This document shows positions 1 to 7,779 of a stretch of 64,000 bases of DNA, piece after piece. The number at the start of each line of letters is the position of its first letter. The first letter of the stretch is position 1. The position numbers and the translations under genes were made by a program. Source of the stretch: a virus; IMG/VR virus record IMGVR_UViG_3300035670_011573, positions 1-64,000 of that record. One strand, written 5' to 3'. Below the pieces are notes generated by a model. That model was not told where the DNA came from, ran no database searches, and worked only from the letters and a program-made list of their open reading frames with translations.

Positions 1-238
1 CACGCGGATCATATTTCTCTGTTCTTGTTCTCTTCAGAGATAGGACGTGTTCTTGATTTATAATAAAAGGCGCACCCTTTGTTGGAATTATTTTAACCAT
101 TCTATCTTGACCACGAAAAAGTTTTAGAACTTTTCTTTCTTTTGAGTCTGGACCCATTAAAATATCACCAACAACAATATCCTCTACAGATTTTGTTGAA
201 CCATCAAACATCAAAATCTTAGTGCCCTTGGAATGACA
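1..238 (-). other. Intein, N-terminal splicing (Hint) domain, in helicase Walker A motif
   Basis: The intein begins at Cys127 of the helicase frame (codon 238-236). Block A is clear: C-H-S-K-G-T-K-I-L-M, then DGSTKSVEDI and VGDILMGPDS, the usual Hint pattern. Block B follows as PFIINQEHVLSL with the conserved His. The insertion point is right after the PTG of the nucleotide-binding loop, a classic intein site because it cannot be lost imprecisely without destroying the enzyme. The C-terminal splicing blocks and any homing endonuclease would lie beyond base 1, so I cannot say whether it is a mini-intein or full length. Confidence 0.9.
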
Positions 239-616
239 GCCCGTTGGAGACTTTATGATTCCGCCACCATGCTTCCAGGCTTTTTTAACAATAGCTGCCT
301 GGTAGTCTCTAACCTCAAATCCACTGTTTGGATCTAAGGTTAGGCTTTCACCATAAGTAAGAACATCCCTATTATCTTGAATCTGATAAGAGGCATCATT
401 CTTCTTTAAGATTTTTTCAATGGCAGGCAACAAACCAATCGGGAAATAATGATTCTTGGTAAAAAGCCTTTGCCTACCATCCCAGTTACTTGCCTTATTC
501 ATAAACTGAAATCCTTGAACAGAATAGCTTAGCTGTTCATCGATCTCATCAATAATCTTTGGATCCCGAAGTCCGATTATTTTGCACTTAACATTTCCAA
601 CAATTATAGTTAGCAT
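1..616 (-). CDS. Superfamily 2 helicase (UvsW-like), N-terminal part, interrupted by an intein; runs off window
   Basis: The frame is open from the ATG at 616-614 to the window edge (205 codons). Residues 1-126 are host protein. They include the Q-motif-like stretch EVRDYQAAIVKKAW and end in KSPTG, the first half of a Walker A motif of the xxPTGSGKS type seen in SF2 helicases such as T4 UvsW. The next residue is Cys127, and the sequence changes to an intein N-terminal splicing domain instead of continuing with SGKT/S. The rest of the intein and the helicase motor lie beyond the window. UvsW-type enzymes remodel recombination and replication intermediates, which is family knowledge. The upstream gene is the tubulin-like GTPase, 89 bases away. 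The assignment to UvsW rather than another SF2 helicase rests on the first 126 residues and is moderate; the helicase class is firmer. Confidence 0.8.
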   Translation of the reverse strand, partial: MLTIIVGNVKCKIIGLRDPKIIDEIDEQLSYSVQGFQFMNKASNWDGRQRLFTKNHYFPIGLLPAIEKILKKNDASYQIQDNRDVLTYGESLTLDPNSGFEVRDYQAAIVKKAWKHGGGIIKSPTGCHSKGTKILMFDGSTKSVEDIVVGDILMGPDSKERKVLKLFRGQDRMVKIIPTKGAPFIINQEHVLSLKRTRTEKYDPR

Positions 617-639
617 AATACACCATTCCAGTGTATTAT
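615..639 (-). promoter_or_regulatory. Inverted repeat with -10-like TATAAT across the helicase start
   Basis: ATAATACAC (615-623) and GTGTATTAT (631-639) form a perfect 9-base inverted repeat with a 7-base spacer. The left arm covers the helicase start codon (616-614), and on the minus strand the right arm lies next to a TATAAT hexamer (640-635). It could be an operator, an RNA hairpin sequestering the start, or both. No good -35 box is present, so promoter activity is uncertain. Confidence 0.4.
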
Positions 640-705
640 ACTAAACTATTATTAATTAAGCACCTGCAATTTTATAAAATCTGCTTCCTTTTTTCGGCTT
701 AGAAT

Positions 706-2118
706 CTAGCGTCTTCGCTTATCAATAATCGAAGTTCTAGCGGTAGTGCCTTGAAGTTTATTAAAGCCAGAATTCTTGTTTTTAATCTTTCTCTCAATCT
801 CGTCTTTAACAGAGCTAACCTTATCTTCACCAAGGTCGAGAGTCATTGCATTAGCCCTTCCCTTTTCCTTGTCAGCAAGCACTGCAGCTTGTGCTTTACT
901 TTCTTTCTTTAGATTTTCAATACGATCTTGTGGCAGACCCAATCCCGCAAACCAACTATAAATTTTAATGCTATCATTATCCATATCATCTATAGCATAG
1001 ATACCCTGGAAGATGTTGGCACCATTAGTGGATTCTGAAATCATGGAAAAGCAATAATCAATATTGATGGCTGGAAGTTTGCTTAGTGCCTCCTGAGAAC
1101 CTAAGATGATTACGCCACCAGTTCTTGTCTGTGTTAGATCAAAACCTTCTGCAAGCATATTGCTGCTTAGACTCTTCATTACAGATTCTGCTAGTGCTGT
1201 TTCTTCTAGATAATCCTCTACCTCTACCATGCCGTAAACTGAGCAATCACCACAAGAAATAATCTTTCCAAAGTCACTTGGGTCTAATGAAGTAAATTGT
1301 GATGGCTGTGAAGTTAGGGTATTAAAAATATTGATTGGTTCCACAATTGCGGAGTTGGCTGTAGACCAAAACTGGGCTTGACTTAAACCACCATAAATTT
1401 GCTCAATTCTAGCATTATCTACCACAACTAGTGATGATATTACATTTGTAGAAGTTAGTTTGGCTAATCTAGCTAGGGTTTCAATAGAATTTTTCTTGGA
1501 CTGAGCATCTTCTGTGGCTTTAGGAAGAACATAAATAACGCCAATAGGCATACCTAGGCTAAATAGTAGTGGAACCATAGTATCAACAGAAGAAGAACCA
1601 GTTCCGCCACCACCTGAGATGGCTAGGTACATCATATCATTACCATCTGCGATGGCTTCAACAAACTCCGTTAGTTGTTCTGTACTTTGTTCAAAAATTT
1701 GTCTTCCTAAATCTAGATCCTTTCCAGTTCCGCCAAGACTTCCTTCCAGAAGCAGCTTTTGATTTGGGGCAACATTAATGTAAGCTAAGTCTTGAGCCGA
1801 GGTATTAACCACGCCTGCGTCATAGCCTAGCCTATGAAATTCTTCTGCAATTCTAGAGCCGGCCTGACCTACACCAATAACACCCATATTAATGCTAACT
1901 GTTCTTTTGGAAACTACTTCTGGCATAACATCACCTTCCACTTTGTTTTTTTCAGCAAGTTTAGCTTTAAGAGCTGCTAGTTTTTCTGGATCCACTTTCC
2001 TCTCCACTTTTTGTTCTGAAAATGCTGCTAAAAGTTTGTCGTTTTCTTCTGATATTTCTTCTGAAGATTTATTTTTAAATGCTGCATCATTTTCTTTAAC
2101 TATTACTTTTTCTGACAT
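706..2118 (-). CDS. Tubulin/FtsZ-superfamily GTPase
   Basis: A 470 aa cytoskeletal GTPase. The glycine loop GVGQAGS (residues 82-88) and the tubulin signature GGGGTGS (169-175) are both intact, followed by PIGVIYVLPK, the strand after T4 in FtsZ/TubZ folds. Residues 1-72 form a Lys/Glu-rich, probably helical or disordered extension absent from ordinary FtsZ. The last 50 residues are also charged and end in DKRRR, as in a filament tail. Phage relatives (PhuZ, TubZ) form filaments that centre the phage nucleus, move capsids or segregate DNA; whether this one does so is inference. The reading frame overlaps the upstream glycosyltransferase by 23 bases. It is not a bacterial FtsZ: there is no usual FtsZ C-terminal peptide, and the context is viral. 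Confidence 0.85.
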   Translation of the reverse strand: MSEKVIVKENDAAFKNKSSEEISEENDKLLAAFSEQKVERKVDPEKLAALKAKLAEKNKVEGDVMPEVVSKRTVSINMGVIGVGQAGSRIAEEFHRLGYDAGVVNTSAQDLAYINVAPNQKLLLEGSLGGTGKDLDLGRQIFEQSTEQLTEFVEAIADGNDMMYLAISGGGGTGSSSVDTMVPLLFSLGMPIGVIYVLPKATEDAQSKKNSIETLARLAKLTSTNVISSLVVVDNARIEQIYGGLSQAQFWSTANSAIVEPINIFNTLTSQPSQFTSLDPSDFGKIISCGDCSVYGMVEVEDYLEETALAESVMKSLSSNMLAEGFDLTQTRTGGVIILGSQEALSKLPAINIDYCFSMISESTNGANIFQGIYAIDDMDNDSIKIYSWFAGLGLPQDRIENLKKESKAQAAVLADKEKGRANAMTLDLGEDKVSSVKDEIERKIKNKNSGFNKLQGTTARTSIIDKRRR

Positions 2119-3118
2119 AATGCTCCTCGTATACTTTTTTCATTTGTTCATAGATTGTTTCACTTGAAACCTTTGCAATAGGGACTAGGGAACCATCCCA
2201 TTCGTAATTAGATACCTTACACAAGTATTTAGTATTAACTGAATTCATGGGGGGATAATCCGTGGTTATAATGTCGCAACCGCTAGCTGCCGCCTCGTAA
2301 AGACTTAAGCCCAAGCCTTCACGGCTAGAAGGTGCTACTACGCAATTAACCATTTTATAAATGGCAGCAATTTCATTTCTATCTAGTATTTGATTAGAAA
2401 CTTTTATGTTATCTACTTTGTTATCAGGATAGTTGCCTGTAATAATTAAATTTACAGGATATTGGTCCTTTGACTCTTGTGAAAGCTTTAAAAAGGCCTG
2501 AACTACTGCTTGTGTATTTTTACTAGAGTAATTATTATTTAAAGAAGCTTGGTGGTAAAAGTAAAATTGATTGGGGTATCCTCGATTATTGCTATTAAAA
2601 AGATCTTCATCTACGTAATTCCAGTTTATCCGTTCTAAGTTTTTATATCCGGCACGATTAAATGTATGCCAAGTATATTCCGTCAAGCACCAAACTTTAT
2701 CAAAGACATTATAACTCATTTTATTGAAATGATGTAGTGGTACCCATTCTAGCATAGGAACATCTACCACTTTAACCTTATTTCTTTTGGCTTCGTTAAT
2801 CCACCCAAGATCTGTCATAGATGTTTCCAAAGAAACAATAAGATTGGTTTTTTGTTTCTCTACCGCATCTTGAACCACCTCATTTTTCTTTAATCCATCT
2901 CTTTTAAATTTAAAAAGGTGTGGTACTGGACCTTTTACCTCTGGATATTCTAGATAATATCTTCCCTGTTTTTTTTCAAAGATTGGCTTAGGGATTAGGG
3001 ATACATTATGTCCTGCCGCCAATAATGTTTTATAGAGGCTTAGACCAAGGTATAATAATCCAGAATCATGACTGTAAGTTTTAATCAGGATATTCTCATA
3101 ATCCTTTAGTTCTAGCAT
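2096..3118 (-). CDS. Glycosyltransferase, GT-B fold (GT4-like)
   Basis: A 340 aa protein whose C-terminal half carries the retaining GT4 nucleotide-sugar signature SREGLGLSLYEAAASG (around residues 258-273), with the E-x7-E spacing that contacts the donor sugar. The N-terminal half has the opening expected of an acceptor-binding Rossmann domain (ILIKTY, LYKTLLAAGHNVSLIPKP). It transfers a sugar from a nucleotide donor, probably to a lipid- or protein-linked glycan; donor and acceptor cannot be read from the sequence. It is the last glycosyltransferase before the tubulin gene. It overlaps the GT2 gene upstream by 23 bases and the tubulin gene downstream by 23 bases, so the three are probably co-translated. 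Confidence 0.8.
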   Translation of the reverse strand: MLELKDYENILIKTYSHDSGLLYLGLSLYKTLLAAGHNVSLIPKPIFEKKQGRYYLEYPEVKGPVPHLFKFKRDGLKKNEVVQDAVEKQKTNLIVSLETSMTDLGWINEAKRNKVKVVDVPMLEWVPLHHFNKMSYNVFDKVWCLTEYTWHTFNRAGYKNLERINWNYVDEDLFNSNNRGYPNQFYFYHQASLNNNYSSKNTQAVVQAFLKLSQESKDQYPVNLIITGNYPDNKVDNIKVSNQILDRNEIAAIYKMVNCVVAPSSREGLGLSLYEAAASGCDIITTDYPPMNSVNTKYLCKVSNYEWDGSLVPIAKVSSETIYEQMKKVYEEHYVRKSNS

Positions 3119-3806
3119 TTATTCTCTCCATAGAATCTTTTTTGATTTCTTCTATATTTGAAAGATGATTTTTTTGTATATCTTCCCGTTGCGTCAGCCT
3201 ATTACTACCACGCACTATTCTGTAAAAATATAAGACTTTATGAATATATTTAATTGGATATAATTCAGATATATGTAGCCAAGTTGCATAATCTTCACCG
3301 ATCCAATACTTTTCATTAAAGCCGCCAATTTCTTTTAAAACATCCCTTCTTACCGTGGTGGAACCTGATGCAACCAAATTAATCTTCATCAAAGATTGGT
3401 GATTAACTTTAATACTCATAGGATAAAATGGTTTCATTAATCTACCGTTGGCAAAAATTTGGTAATTGCCACAGGTCATGCCTATGTCCTTATTCTGTTT
3501 GAACTCTTCAACAGAATAAAAAATTTTATCCTGGTTCATAATGTCATCATCATCTAAGAAGCTTACTAGATCCCCACTCGTATTTTTGATGCCAAAATTT
3601 CTGGCAGCCGCTGGCCCAGAGTTTTGTTCTAGCCTAAGATAGTTAAGTTTTGGGTATTTCTTTTTGACAAAATCTATCTTATTTTCAGAAGCATCATCCA
3701 CAATATTGATGGTGATATTTTTATAACTTTGTGCCAAGCAACTATCTATAGCTTCAAAGATATAAGCGTTTGGATTATGTGTTGGAATAACAATATCTAC
3801 TTTCAT
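3096..3806 (-). CDS. Family 2 glycosyltransferase (GT-A)
   Basis: A 236 aa protein with the complete GT2 pattern: VDIVIPTHNP at the start, IVDDASEN (residues ~36-43), AARNFGIKNTSGDLVSFLDDDD (DxD metal site near residue 90), and GEDYATW (~170), which matches the catalytic-base ED motif. It inverts the linkage on transfer from a nucleotide sugar. The length matches a stand-alone catalytic domain with no membrane segment, so it acts in the cytoplasm. It is the only GT-A enzyme in the cluster. Its start follows directly on the stop of the upstream gene (3807), with no gap. The acceptor is unknown. Confidence 0.88.
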   Translation of the reverse strand: MKVDIVIPTHNPNAYIFEAIDSCLAQSYKNITINIVDDASENKIDFVKKKYPKLNYLRLEQNSGPAAARNFGIKNTSGDLVSFLDDDDIMNQDKIFYSVEEFKQNKDIGMTCGNYQIFANGRLMKPFYPMSIKVNHQSLMKINLVASGSTTVRRDVLKEIGGFNEKYWIGEDYATWLHISELYPIKYIHKVLYFYRIVRGSNRLTQREDIQKNHLSNIEEIKKDSMERINARTKGL

Positions 3807-4724
3807 TTAATTCTCTAGGTATTTCTTTATATAATTTTTTGCCGTATCTGTAAAGTTATTTTTAATAAAGTTAATTGCGCCATTCTTAAGTTGTGTATAA
3901 AGCAAATTATTTTCCATAATTTCAGTGATTGCTTCACAATAGGAACCTATATCACGATTTGTAATAATTCCGGTTTTATAATTCTCACCCAGCAGATAAA
4001 TTTTAGGATGTGTAACAGATGGGAGGCCGCTACACCAGCTTTCGCATAATGCTAATCCCATAGTCTCACTTAAAGAAGTTGAAAAGTATAAGTGACAGTC
4101 TTTTGCTTTACTTACATGTTCTAAATAGTGATATGGTTGTGGATATCCAATAAATTCAAACTCATATCTTTTTAAAATTTTAGAAACTTCTAGTCCAAAG
4201 TTTATATCTTTTACTAAATGATAACTATTACCCTTCCATAAAATTCTTCCATTATCTCTGCCGGATGGTGCCCATAATTCTTGATCTGGTCCTACCATTA
4301 GAACATCGAACTTAGAAATATCTATATTATACTTCTTGGAAAGCAAAAACTTAAGTCTTTCGTTGACAACTAAAATTTTATCATATTTAGCATATTCAAG
4401 AAAGGTTCGCTCTTCGGAAGAGACGCCATCGATCACATTAGGACCAATAATTTTTTGGCCTTGAGCCATATTAATCAGCCTAATAAAATCATTATCTAGC
4501 CCACTCCATTGATGAACTATTTTAGATTTTTTTATACTGTTTGGTGCCTTTTCAGAACTTAGGGGGTTAACACTTTGATCCCAAGATTTTAACTTAGAAA
4601 AAACTTCGACAGTTACTCCTAATGCTCTTAAATCTTTTACAAAGTTAGATAGACAGATGCCGGGGCCATTTGCATAGCGCCCGGCATTACCATAATTAAA
4701 GGTAAGGAAAGTTACATCTGGCAT
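3807..4724 (-). CDS. Glycosyltransferase, GT-B fold (GT4-like)
   Basis: A 305 aa protein opening with VTFLTFNYGNAGRYANGPGICLSNFV, a glycine-rich acceptor-domain loop. The donor-domain signature is SLSETMGLALCESWCSGLP (around residues 213-231). The sequence between them (KILVVNERLKFLL, DVLMVGPDQELW) fits the usual GT-B hinge region. It ends within a few bases of the GT2 gene and begins 4 bases after the thioredoxin stop. Substrate unknown. It may act as a sequential partner of the neighbouring GT2 enzyme. Confidence 0.75.
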   Translation of the reverse strand: MPDVTFLTFNYGNAGRYANGPGICLSNFVKDLRALGVTVEVFSKLKSWDQSVNPLSSEKAPNSIKKSKIVHQWSGLDNDFIRLINMAQGQKIIGPNVIDGVSSEERTFLEYAKYDKILVVNERLKFLLSKKYNIDISKFDVLMVGPDQELWAPSGRDNGRILWKGNSYHLVKDINFGLEVSKILKRYEFEFIGYPQPYHYLEHVSKAKDCHLYFSTSLSETMGLALCESWCSGLPSVTHPKIYLLGENYKTGIITNRDIGSYCEAITEIMENNLLYTQLKNGAINFIKNNFTDTAKNYIKKYLEN

Positions 4725-4728
4725 GTGT

Positions 4729-5058
4729 CTAGAATGTTACACCTGTGTTTTTAATAATAAACTGGTCCAAGCTTTCTTTGTTTTTGAAGCCAGTCATATA
4801 ATCTACTTGTTTTCCATTTCTAAAAGCAATTAGGTGTGGTACGCTAATAATATTATATTTTGCAGCAATCTCTGGGTAGTTTTGAATATTTAATTTGGCA
4901 ATATGAATATCGCCTTCTGATTTTTGTGAAATAAAGTCTAAGTGGTTTGCAAGTGCCTTGCATGGCATACAGAATGTGGCCCAAAAATCTATAATAGAAA
5001 CTTCTTTTGATTTAATAAAGTCTTCAATGGTTTCGGCAGTTAATTCTGTGATGTACAT
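4729..5058 (-). CDS. Thioredoxin-like protein (CMPC active site)
   Basis: A 109 aa single thioredoxin domain. The redox motif is WATFCMPCK (residues ~26-34), so the active site is CMPC rather than the usual CGPC. The downstream IISVPHLIAFRNGKQV contains the conserved cis-Pro before beta-4 (VP, ~75). There is no signal peptide, so it is cytoplasmic. Phage thioredoxins usually supply electrons to ribonucleotide reductase or act as processivity factors. Neither gene is in this window, so its role here is open. A strong GGAGGGAG ribosome site precedes the start. It is in the same run as two acidic small genes and the glycosyltransferases. Confidence 0.88.
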   Translation of the reverse strand: MYITELTAETIEDFIKSKEVSIIDFWATFCMPCKALANHLDFISQKSEGDIHIAKLNIQNYPEIAAKYNIISVPHLIAFRNGKQVDYMTGFKNKESLDQFIIKNTGVTF

Positions 5059-5066
5059 TCTCCCTC

Positions 5067-5279
5067 CTAATTTAGGGCGTAATTATCGATAGACATATCT
5101 TCTATGATCATACTCAAGATATCAGCCTTTTCTTCGGCAGATAACTTGTCAAAGTTGTCAAACATTTCTCTTGCCAATTTATTGGCAACTATAATTTTGA
5201 CTTGCTCTTCAGTTTTTACATTTTCATAAGCTTTTAATACAGTTAAACAATCCTCAATCTCTTGTTTTGTCAGGAACAT
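5067..5279 (-). CDS. Small acidic helical protein, unknown function
   Basis: 70 aa, not recognised. It is rich in Glu, Lys and Asp and predicted by eye to be almost entirely helical (LTKQEIEDCLTVLKAYENV, LSAEEKADILSMIIEDM). It has one Cys and no membrane segment. The start overlaps the end of the next upstream small gene by 26 bases, and the stop is 8 bases before the thioredoxin start, so it belongs to that operon. The coding assignment rests on codon use, packing and the overlap. Confidence 0.6.
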   Translation of the reverse strand: MFLTKQEIEDCLTVLKAYENVKTEEQVKIIVANKLAREMFDNFDKLSAEEKADILSMIIEDMSIDNYALN

Positions 5280-5442
5280 TATATTCTCCCGATTCTACCA
5301 AACCCTCTGAGTCTTCGGTTTCACTAACTAGGTCATCTACGGTATATCTTACCTTTTCTTTATTGGATGCCTGCTTATTATTTAAATCTTTAACAATTTT
5401 ATCTTTAAACACTTTGGTTTCACCATCTTTAATAAAAGCCAT
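5254..5442 (-). CDS. Small charged protein, unknown function
   Basis: 62 aa, not recognised. The composition is highly charged and low in aromatic residues (Lys/Glu/Asp-rich, with VSETEDSEGLVESGEY), which suggests a disordered or partner-dependent protein. The ATG has a good AAGGAG site 5 bases upstream. A 91-base gap (5443-5533) separates it from the GDP-mannose dehydratase gene. That gap is AT-rich and holds a TATAGT hexamer on the minus strand but no convincing -35, so a weak internal promoter for the 5442-706 genes is possible. Confidence 0.6.
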   Translation of the reverse strand: MAFIKDGETKVFKDKIVKDLNNKQASNKEKVRYTVDDLVSETEDSEGLVESGEYNVPDKTRD

Positions 5443-5533
5443 CGTAACTCCTTAGTAGACTTTTGATACTATAACTATTTTTATTGAAATAACGTATAAA
5501 AATTGTATTACCAAGACTTTTGCAAAGGTTATT

Positions 5534-6502
5534 TTACGCAGTATGGTAGTCAAACAAATACATCTCTTTTAATAGATCTTTCCAATTATATTCCGGCTCC
5601 CATCCCAAAGCATTCTTAGCTAAGGATGGGTTACCTAGTAAGTAAGGTACATCTGATGGCCTCATATATCTGGGGTCTTGTTCGTAAACCTGATTGAAAT
5701 CTAAATCGGCTAACTGACAGACATACTCCAGCATTTCCCTAATCGTTGCTCCATCACCTGTTGCAACAACAAAATCCCTTGGGTTCTCCTGTTGCAGCAT
5801 TAAATACATTGCCCTAACAAAATCTTTGCTATGACCCTCATCCCTAAATGGCTCTAAGTTTCCCATTTTAAGTTTGTTTTTTAAGCCCAGTTTAATGGCA
5901 GCAACACCGTGTGTAATTTTTCTAGTTGCAAAATCAAGGCCTCTTCTAGGGCTGCTGTGATTATGCAGGATCCCATTACAAGCATAAAGCCCATATGATT
6001 CCCTGTAGTTTCTAACGGCCCAGTACGCTGCCAATTTGGCCACTGCATAAGGCGACCTAGGGTTAAGGCTGGAAGATTCACTATAACCTTCCTTGGGGCA
6101 GCTTAGACCACCAAACAACTCGCTAGTACTTGCTTGATAGTACCTGGTTGATGGTGAAACTTGCCTAATTGCATCAAGTTGTGTGATTACAGCAGTAGCA
6201 TTAGTTGTAAAAGTTTTAACAGGATTTATAAATGATTGACCTACGTGTGATTCCGCTGCTAAGTTATAAAATTCATGTGGTCGATAATCATAAATAACTC
6301 TGTATATAAAGGTTGGATCGCAAATATCACCATAGATTAATTTAAAGTTTTTATCTTGAAGGCACTTTTTAATATTTGCTGATTCTTGATTGGTGCTACT
6401 CCTGCGTGTTACACCTATAACATTATAGCCTTTGGATAAAAGCAATTCAGCAAGATAAGAACCATCCTGACCACAAACACCGGTAATAATAACATTAAGC
6501 AT
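5534..6502 (-). CDS. gmd: GDP-mannose 4,6-dehydratase
   Basis: A 322 aa short-chain dehydrogenase/reductase that converts GDP-mannose to GDP-4-keto-6-deoxymannose, the precursor of GDP-fucose, GDP-rhamnose or perosamine. The NAD(P) loop is GVCGQDGSYLAELL (residues 8-21), followed by VTRRSS, typical of the GMD clade. STSELFG (~127) provides the catalytic Thr/Ser and Glu region, and YAVAKLAAY (~147) is the YxxxK motif. NHSSPRRG (~180) is the GMD substrate loop, with the usual E replaced by S. It is slightly shorter than bacterial GMD (about 345-370 aa). An AAGGAG site precedes the ATG. No GDP-fucose synthase lies beside it, so the final sugar is unknown; the epimerase gene at 6826 might supply a later step. 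Confidence 0.88.
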   Translation of the reverse strand: MLNVIITGVCGQDGSYLAELLLSKGYNVIGVTRRSSTNQESANIKKCLQDKNFKLIYGDICDPTFIYRVIYDYRPHEFYNLAAESHVGQSFINPVKTFTTNATAVITQLDAIRQVSPSTRYYQASTSELFGGLSCPKEGYSESSSLNPRSPYAVAKLAAYWAVRNYRESYGLYACNGILHNHSSPRRGLDFATRKITHGVAAIKLGLKNKLKMGNLEPFRDEGHSKDFVRAMYLMLQQENPRDFVVATGDGATIREMLEYVCQLADLDFNQVYEQDPRYMRPSDVPYLLGNPSLAKNALGWEPEYNWKDLLKEMYLFDYHTA

Positions 6503-6770
6503 TCTTAGTACGCTCCTTAAATCTTAGGACTTCATTTTTAAAATCTAAATATCTAAGCTTAGATAGCTCTTCCAAGCTATTGATATTAAACAAGATATAA
6601 TCTTTGTCATCCTGGGTGAAGTCTTCAGAAGATAGAAACCACTCTAATCCGTCTGGCTCTTTTAAATATCTAAGCCTTGAGGATATTATGGAAAACTTTA
6701 TCATATCCCGTCTTTCTGTGGGAGATTTTTCTTTTAATTCTGGGAGACTAGATTTTTTAACTATATGCAT
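6495..6770 (-). CDS. Small protein of unknown function in sugar operon
   Basis: About 92 aa from the ATG at 6770-6768. The same frame stays open to a TTG at 6821, which would give 108 aa, and there is another ATG at 6797. I prefer 6770 because the stretch upstream of it forms an inverted repeat, but ribosome sites are weak for all three. The product is hydrophilic and helical (FSIISSRLRYLKEPDGLEWFL, LEELSKLRYLDFKNEVLRF) and not recognised. It overlaps the GDP-mannose dehydratase start by 8 bases, suggesting coupled translation. Confidence 0.55.
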   Translation of the reverse strand: MHIVKKSSLPELKEKSPTERRDMIKFSIISSRLRYLKEPDGLEWFLSSEDFTQDDKDYILFNINSLEELSKLRYLDFKNEVLRFKERTKNA

Positions 6771-6773
6771 GGA

Positions 6774-6809
6774 ACAACACCCTGGCAAACTTACCATACC
6801 GGGTGTTGT
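6774..6809 (-). repeat. Inverted repeat / RNA hairpin after the epimerase gene
   Basis: ACAACACCC (6774-6782) pairs perfectly with GGGTGTTGT (6801-6809), extended inside by GG/CC around one bulged base. It lies 17 bases past the epimerase stop and just upstream of the ATG at 6770. No T-run follows, so it is not a canonical terminator. It may protect the 3' end of the upstream mRNA or hide the next ribosome site. Confidence 0.5.
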
Positions 6810-6825
6810 AAAATAGAACAATAGG

Positions 6826-7761
6826 TTAATCAGTATTTTTAATATACCAGTTAATAGTTTCTTTTAAGCCATCCTCAATATCAACTAGGGGTGTATATCC
6901 AAGTATTTCTTTTGCTTTAGATATATCAGCCTGTGAGCAGGGTACATCGCCTACTCTTTCTTCAAAATGTTTGGGTGGCAAAGCATTCATCATTTTTACT
7001 AGATCATTAATGCTAGTTTTTTTACCGCATCCTACATTGAAAACTTCACCGTTTAATGGTTTGCTATGGTTAGATGCTTTTACAATAAAATCAACAACGT
7101 TGTCTATATAAGTAAAGTCTCTGAAGAAACTTCCATCACCATAAATAATTGGGCTTTTGGAATCTTTTATTGACTGACAGAAGGCTGATATGACGGATGC
7201 GTAAGGTGAATCGCCATATTGATTTGGACCAAATATATTGAAAAATCTCATGCTTACAGTGTCTAAACCATAAAAGTAAGAATACATTTTACAATATTCT
7301 TCTCCAATCATTTTTTGTAAGGCATAAGGACTCTTGGGCGCTAAGGTTATACTTTCTGGTGTTGGCAGTATTTTTGATCCGCCATAAACTGAGCTGGAAG
7401 ATGCAAAAATAACTTTTTTTATATAATACTTTCTTGCAAGATCTAGGATTTTGAGCGTTCCCGTAACGTTTGTATCATTAGTTTCTAGTGGATTCTCTAC
7501 AGAATACGATACTCTTGGGATTGCTGCCAAATGTATAATTTGCTCTATATTTGAATGATTCTTAAAAATTTCATTCATCTTATTATCATCTAAGATGTTT
7601 GCATTATAAAATAAAAAATTATTTTTAATATTATCTATATTTGATTCCCGACCACTTCTAAGATTGTCAACACCAACAACATTCCAGCCAATACCTGCTA
7701 GATGTTTTGATAGATTGCTTCCTATAAATCCTGCCGCACCAGTAATCAAAACAGTTTTCAT
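6826..7761 (-). CDS. NAD-dependent nucleotide-sugar epimerase/dehydratase
   Basis: A 311 aa extended short-chain dehydrogenase. GAAGFIGSNL (residues 8-17) binds NAD, VDNLRSG follows strand 2, FASSSSVYGG (~119-128) carries the catalytic Ser, and YALQK (~146-150) is the YxxxK pair. RFFNIFGPNQ (~174) and GDGSFFRDFTYIDNVVD (~206) are typical of UDP-glucose 4-epimerase and UDP-glucuronate epimerase or decarboxylase relatives. The length is full for the family. The exact substrate cannot be assigned. The UDP-sugar dehydrogenase is directly upstream (18-base gap), so UDP-glucuronate or UDP-galactose derivatives are plausible. Confidence 0.85.
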   Translation of the reverse strand: MKTVLITGAAGFIGSNLSKHLAGIGWNVVGVDNLRSGRESNIDNIKNNFLFYNANILDDNKMNEIFKNHSNIEQIIHLAAIPRVSYSVENPLETNDTNVTGTLKILDLARKYYIKKVIFASSSSVYGGSKILPTPESITLAPKSPYALQKMIGEEYCKMYSYFYGLDTVSMRFFNIFGPNQYGDSPYASVISAFCQSIKDSKSPIIYGDGSFFRDFTYIDNVVDFIVKASNHSKPLNGEVFNVGCGKKTSINDLVKMMNALPPKHFEERVGDVPCSQADISKAKEILGYTPLVDIEDGLKETINWYIKNTD

Positions 7762-7779
7762 AAATATTTTTCCTTTTAA

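Noticed and set aside
669-680. 12-base palindrome ATTTTATAAAAT between tubulin and helicase genes
   Set aside because: It is pure A/T and expected by chance in DNA this AT-rich; there is no GC stem for a terminator.
706-2118. Host FtsZ, i.e. a bacterial chromosome region
   Set aside because: All surrounding genes are phage structural or phage cargo type, no cell-division (mur/fts) neighbours exist, and the protein lacks FtsZ's C-terminal peptide.
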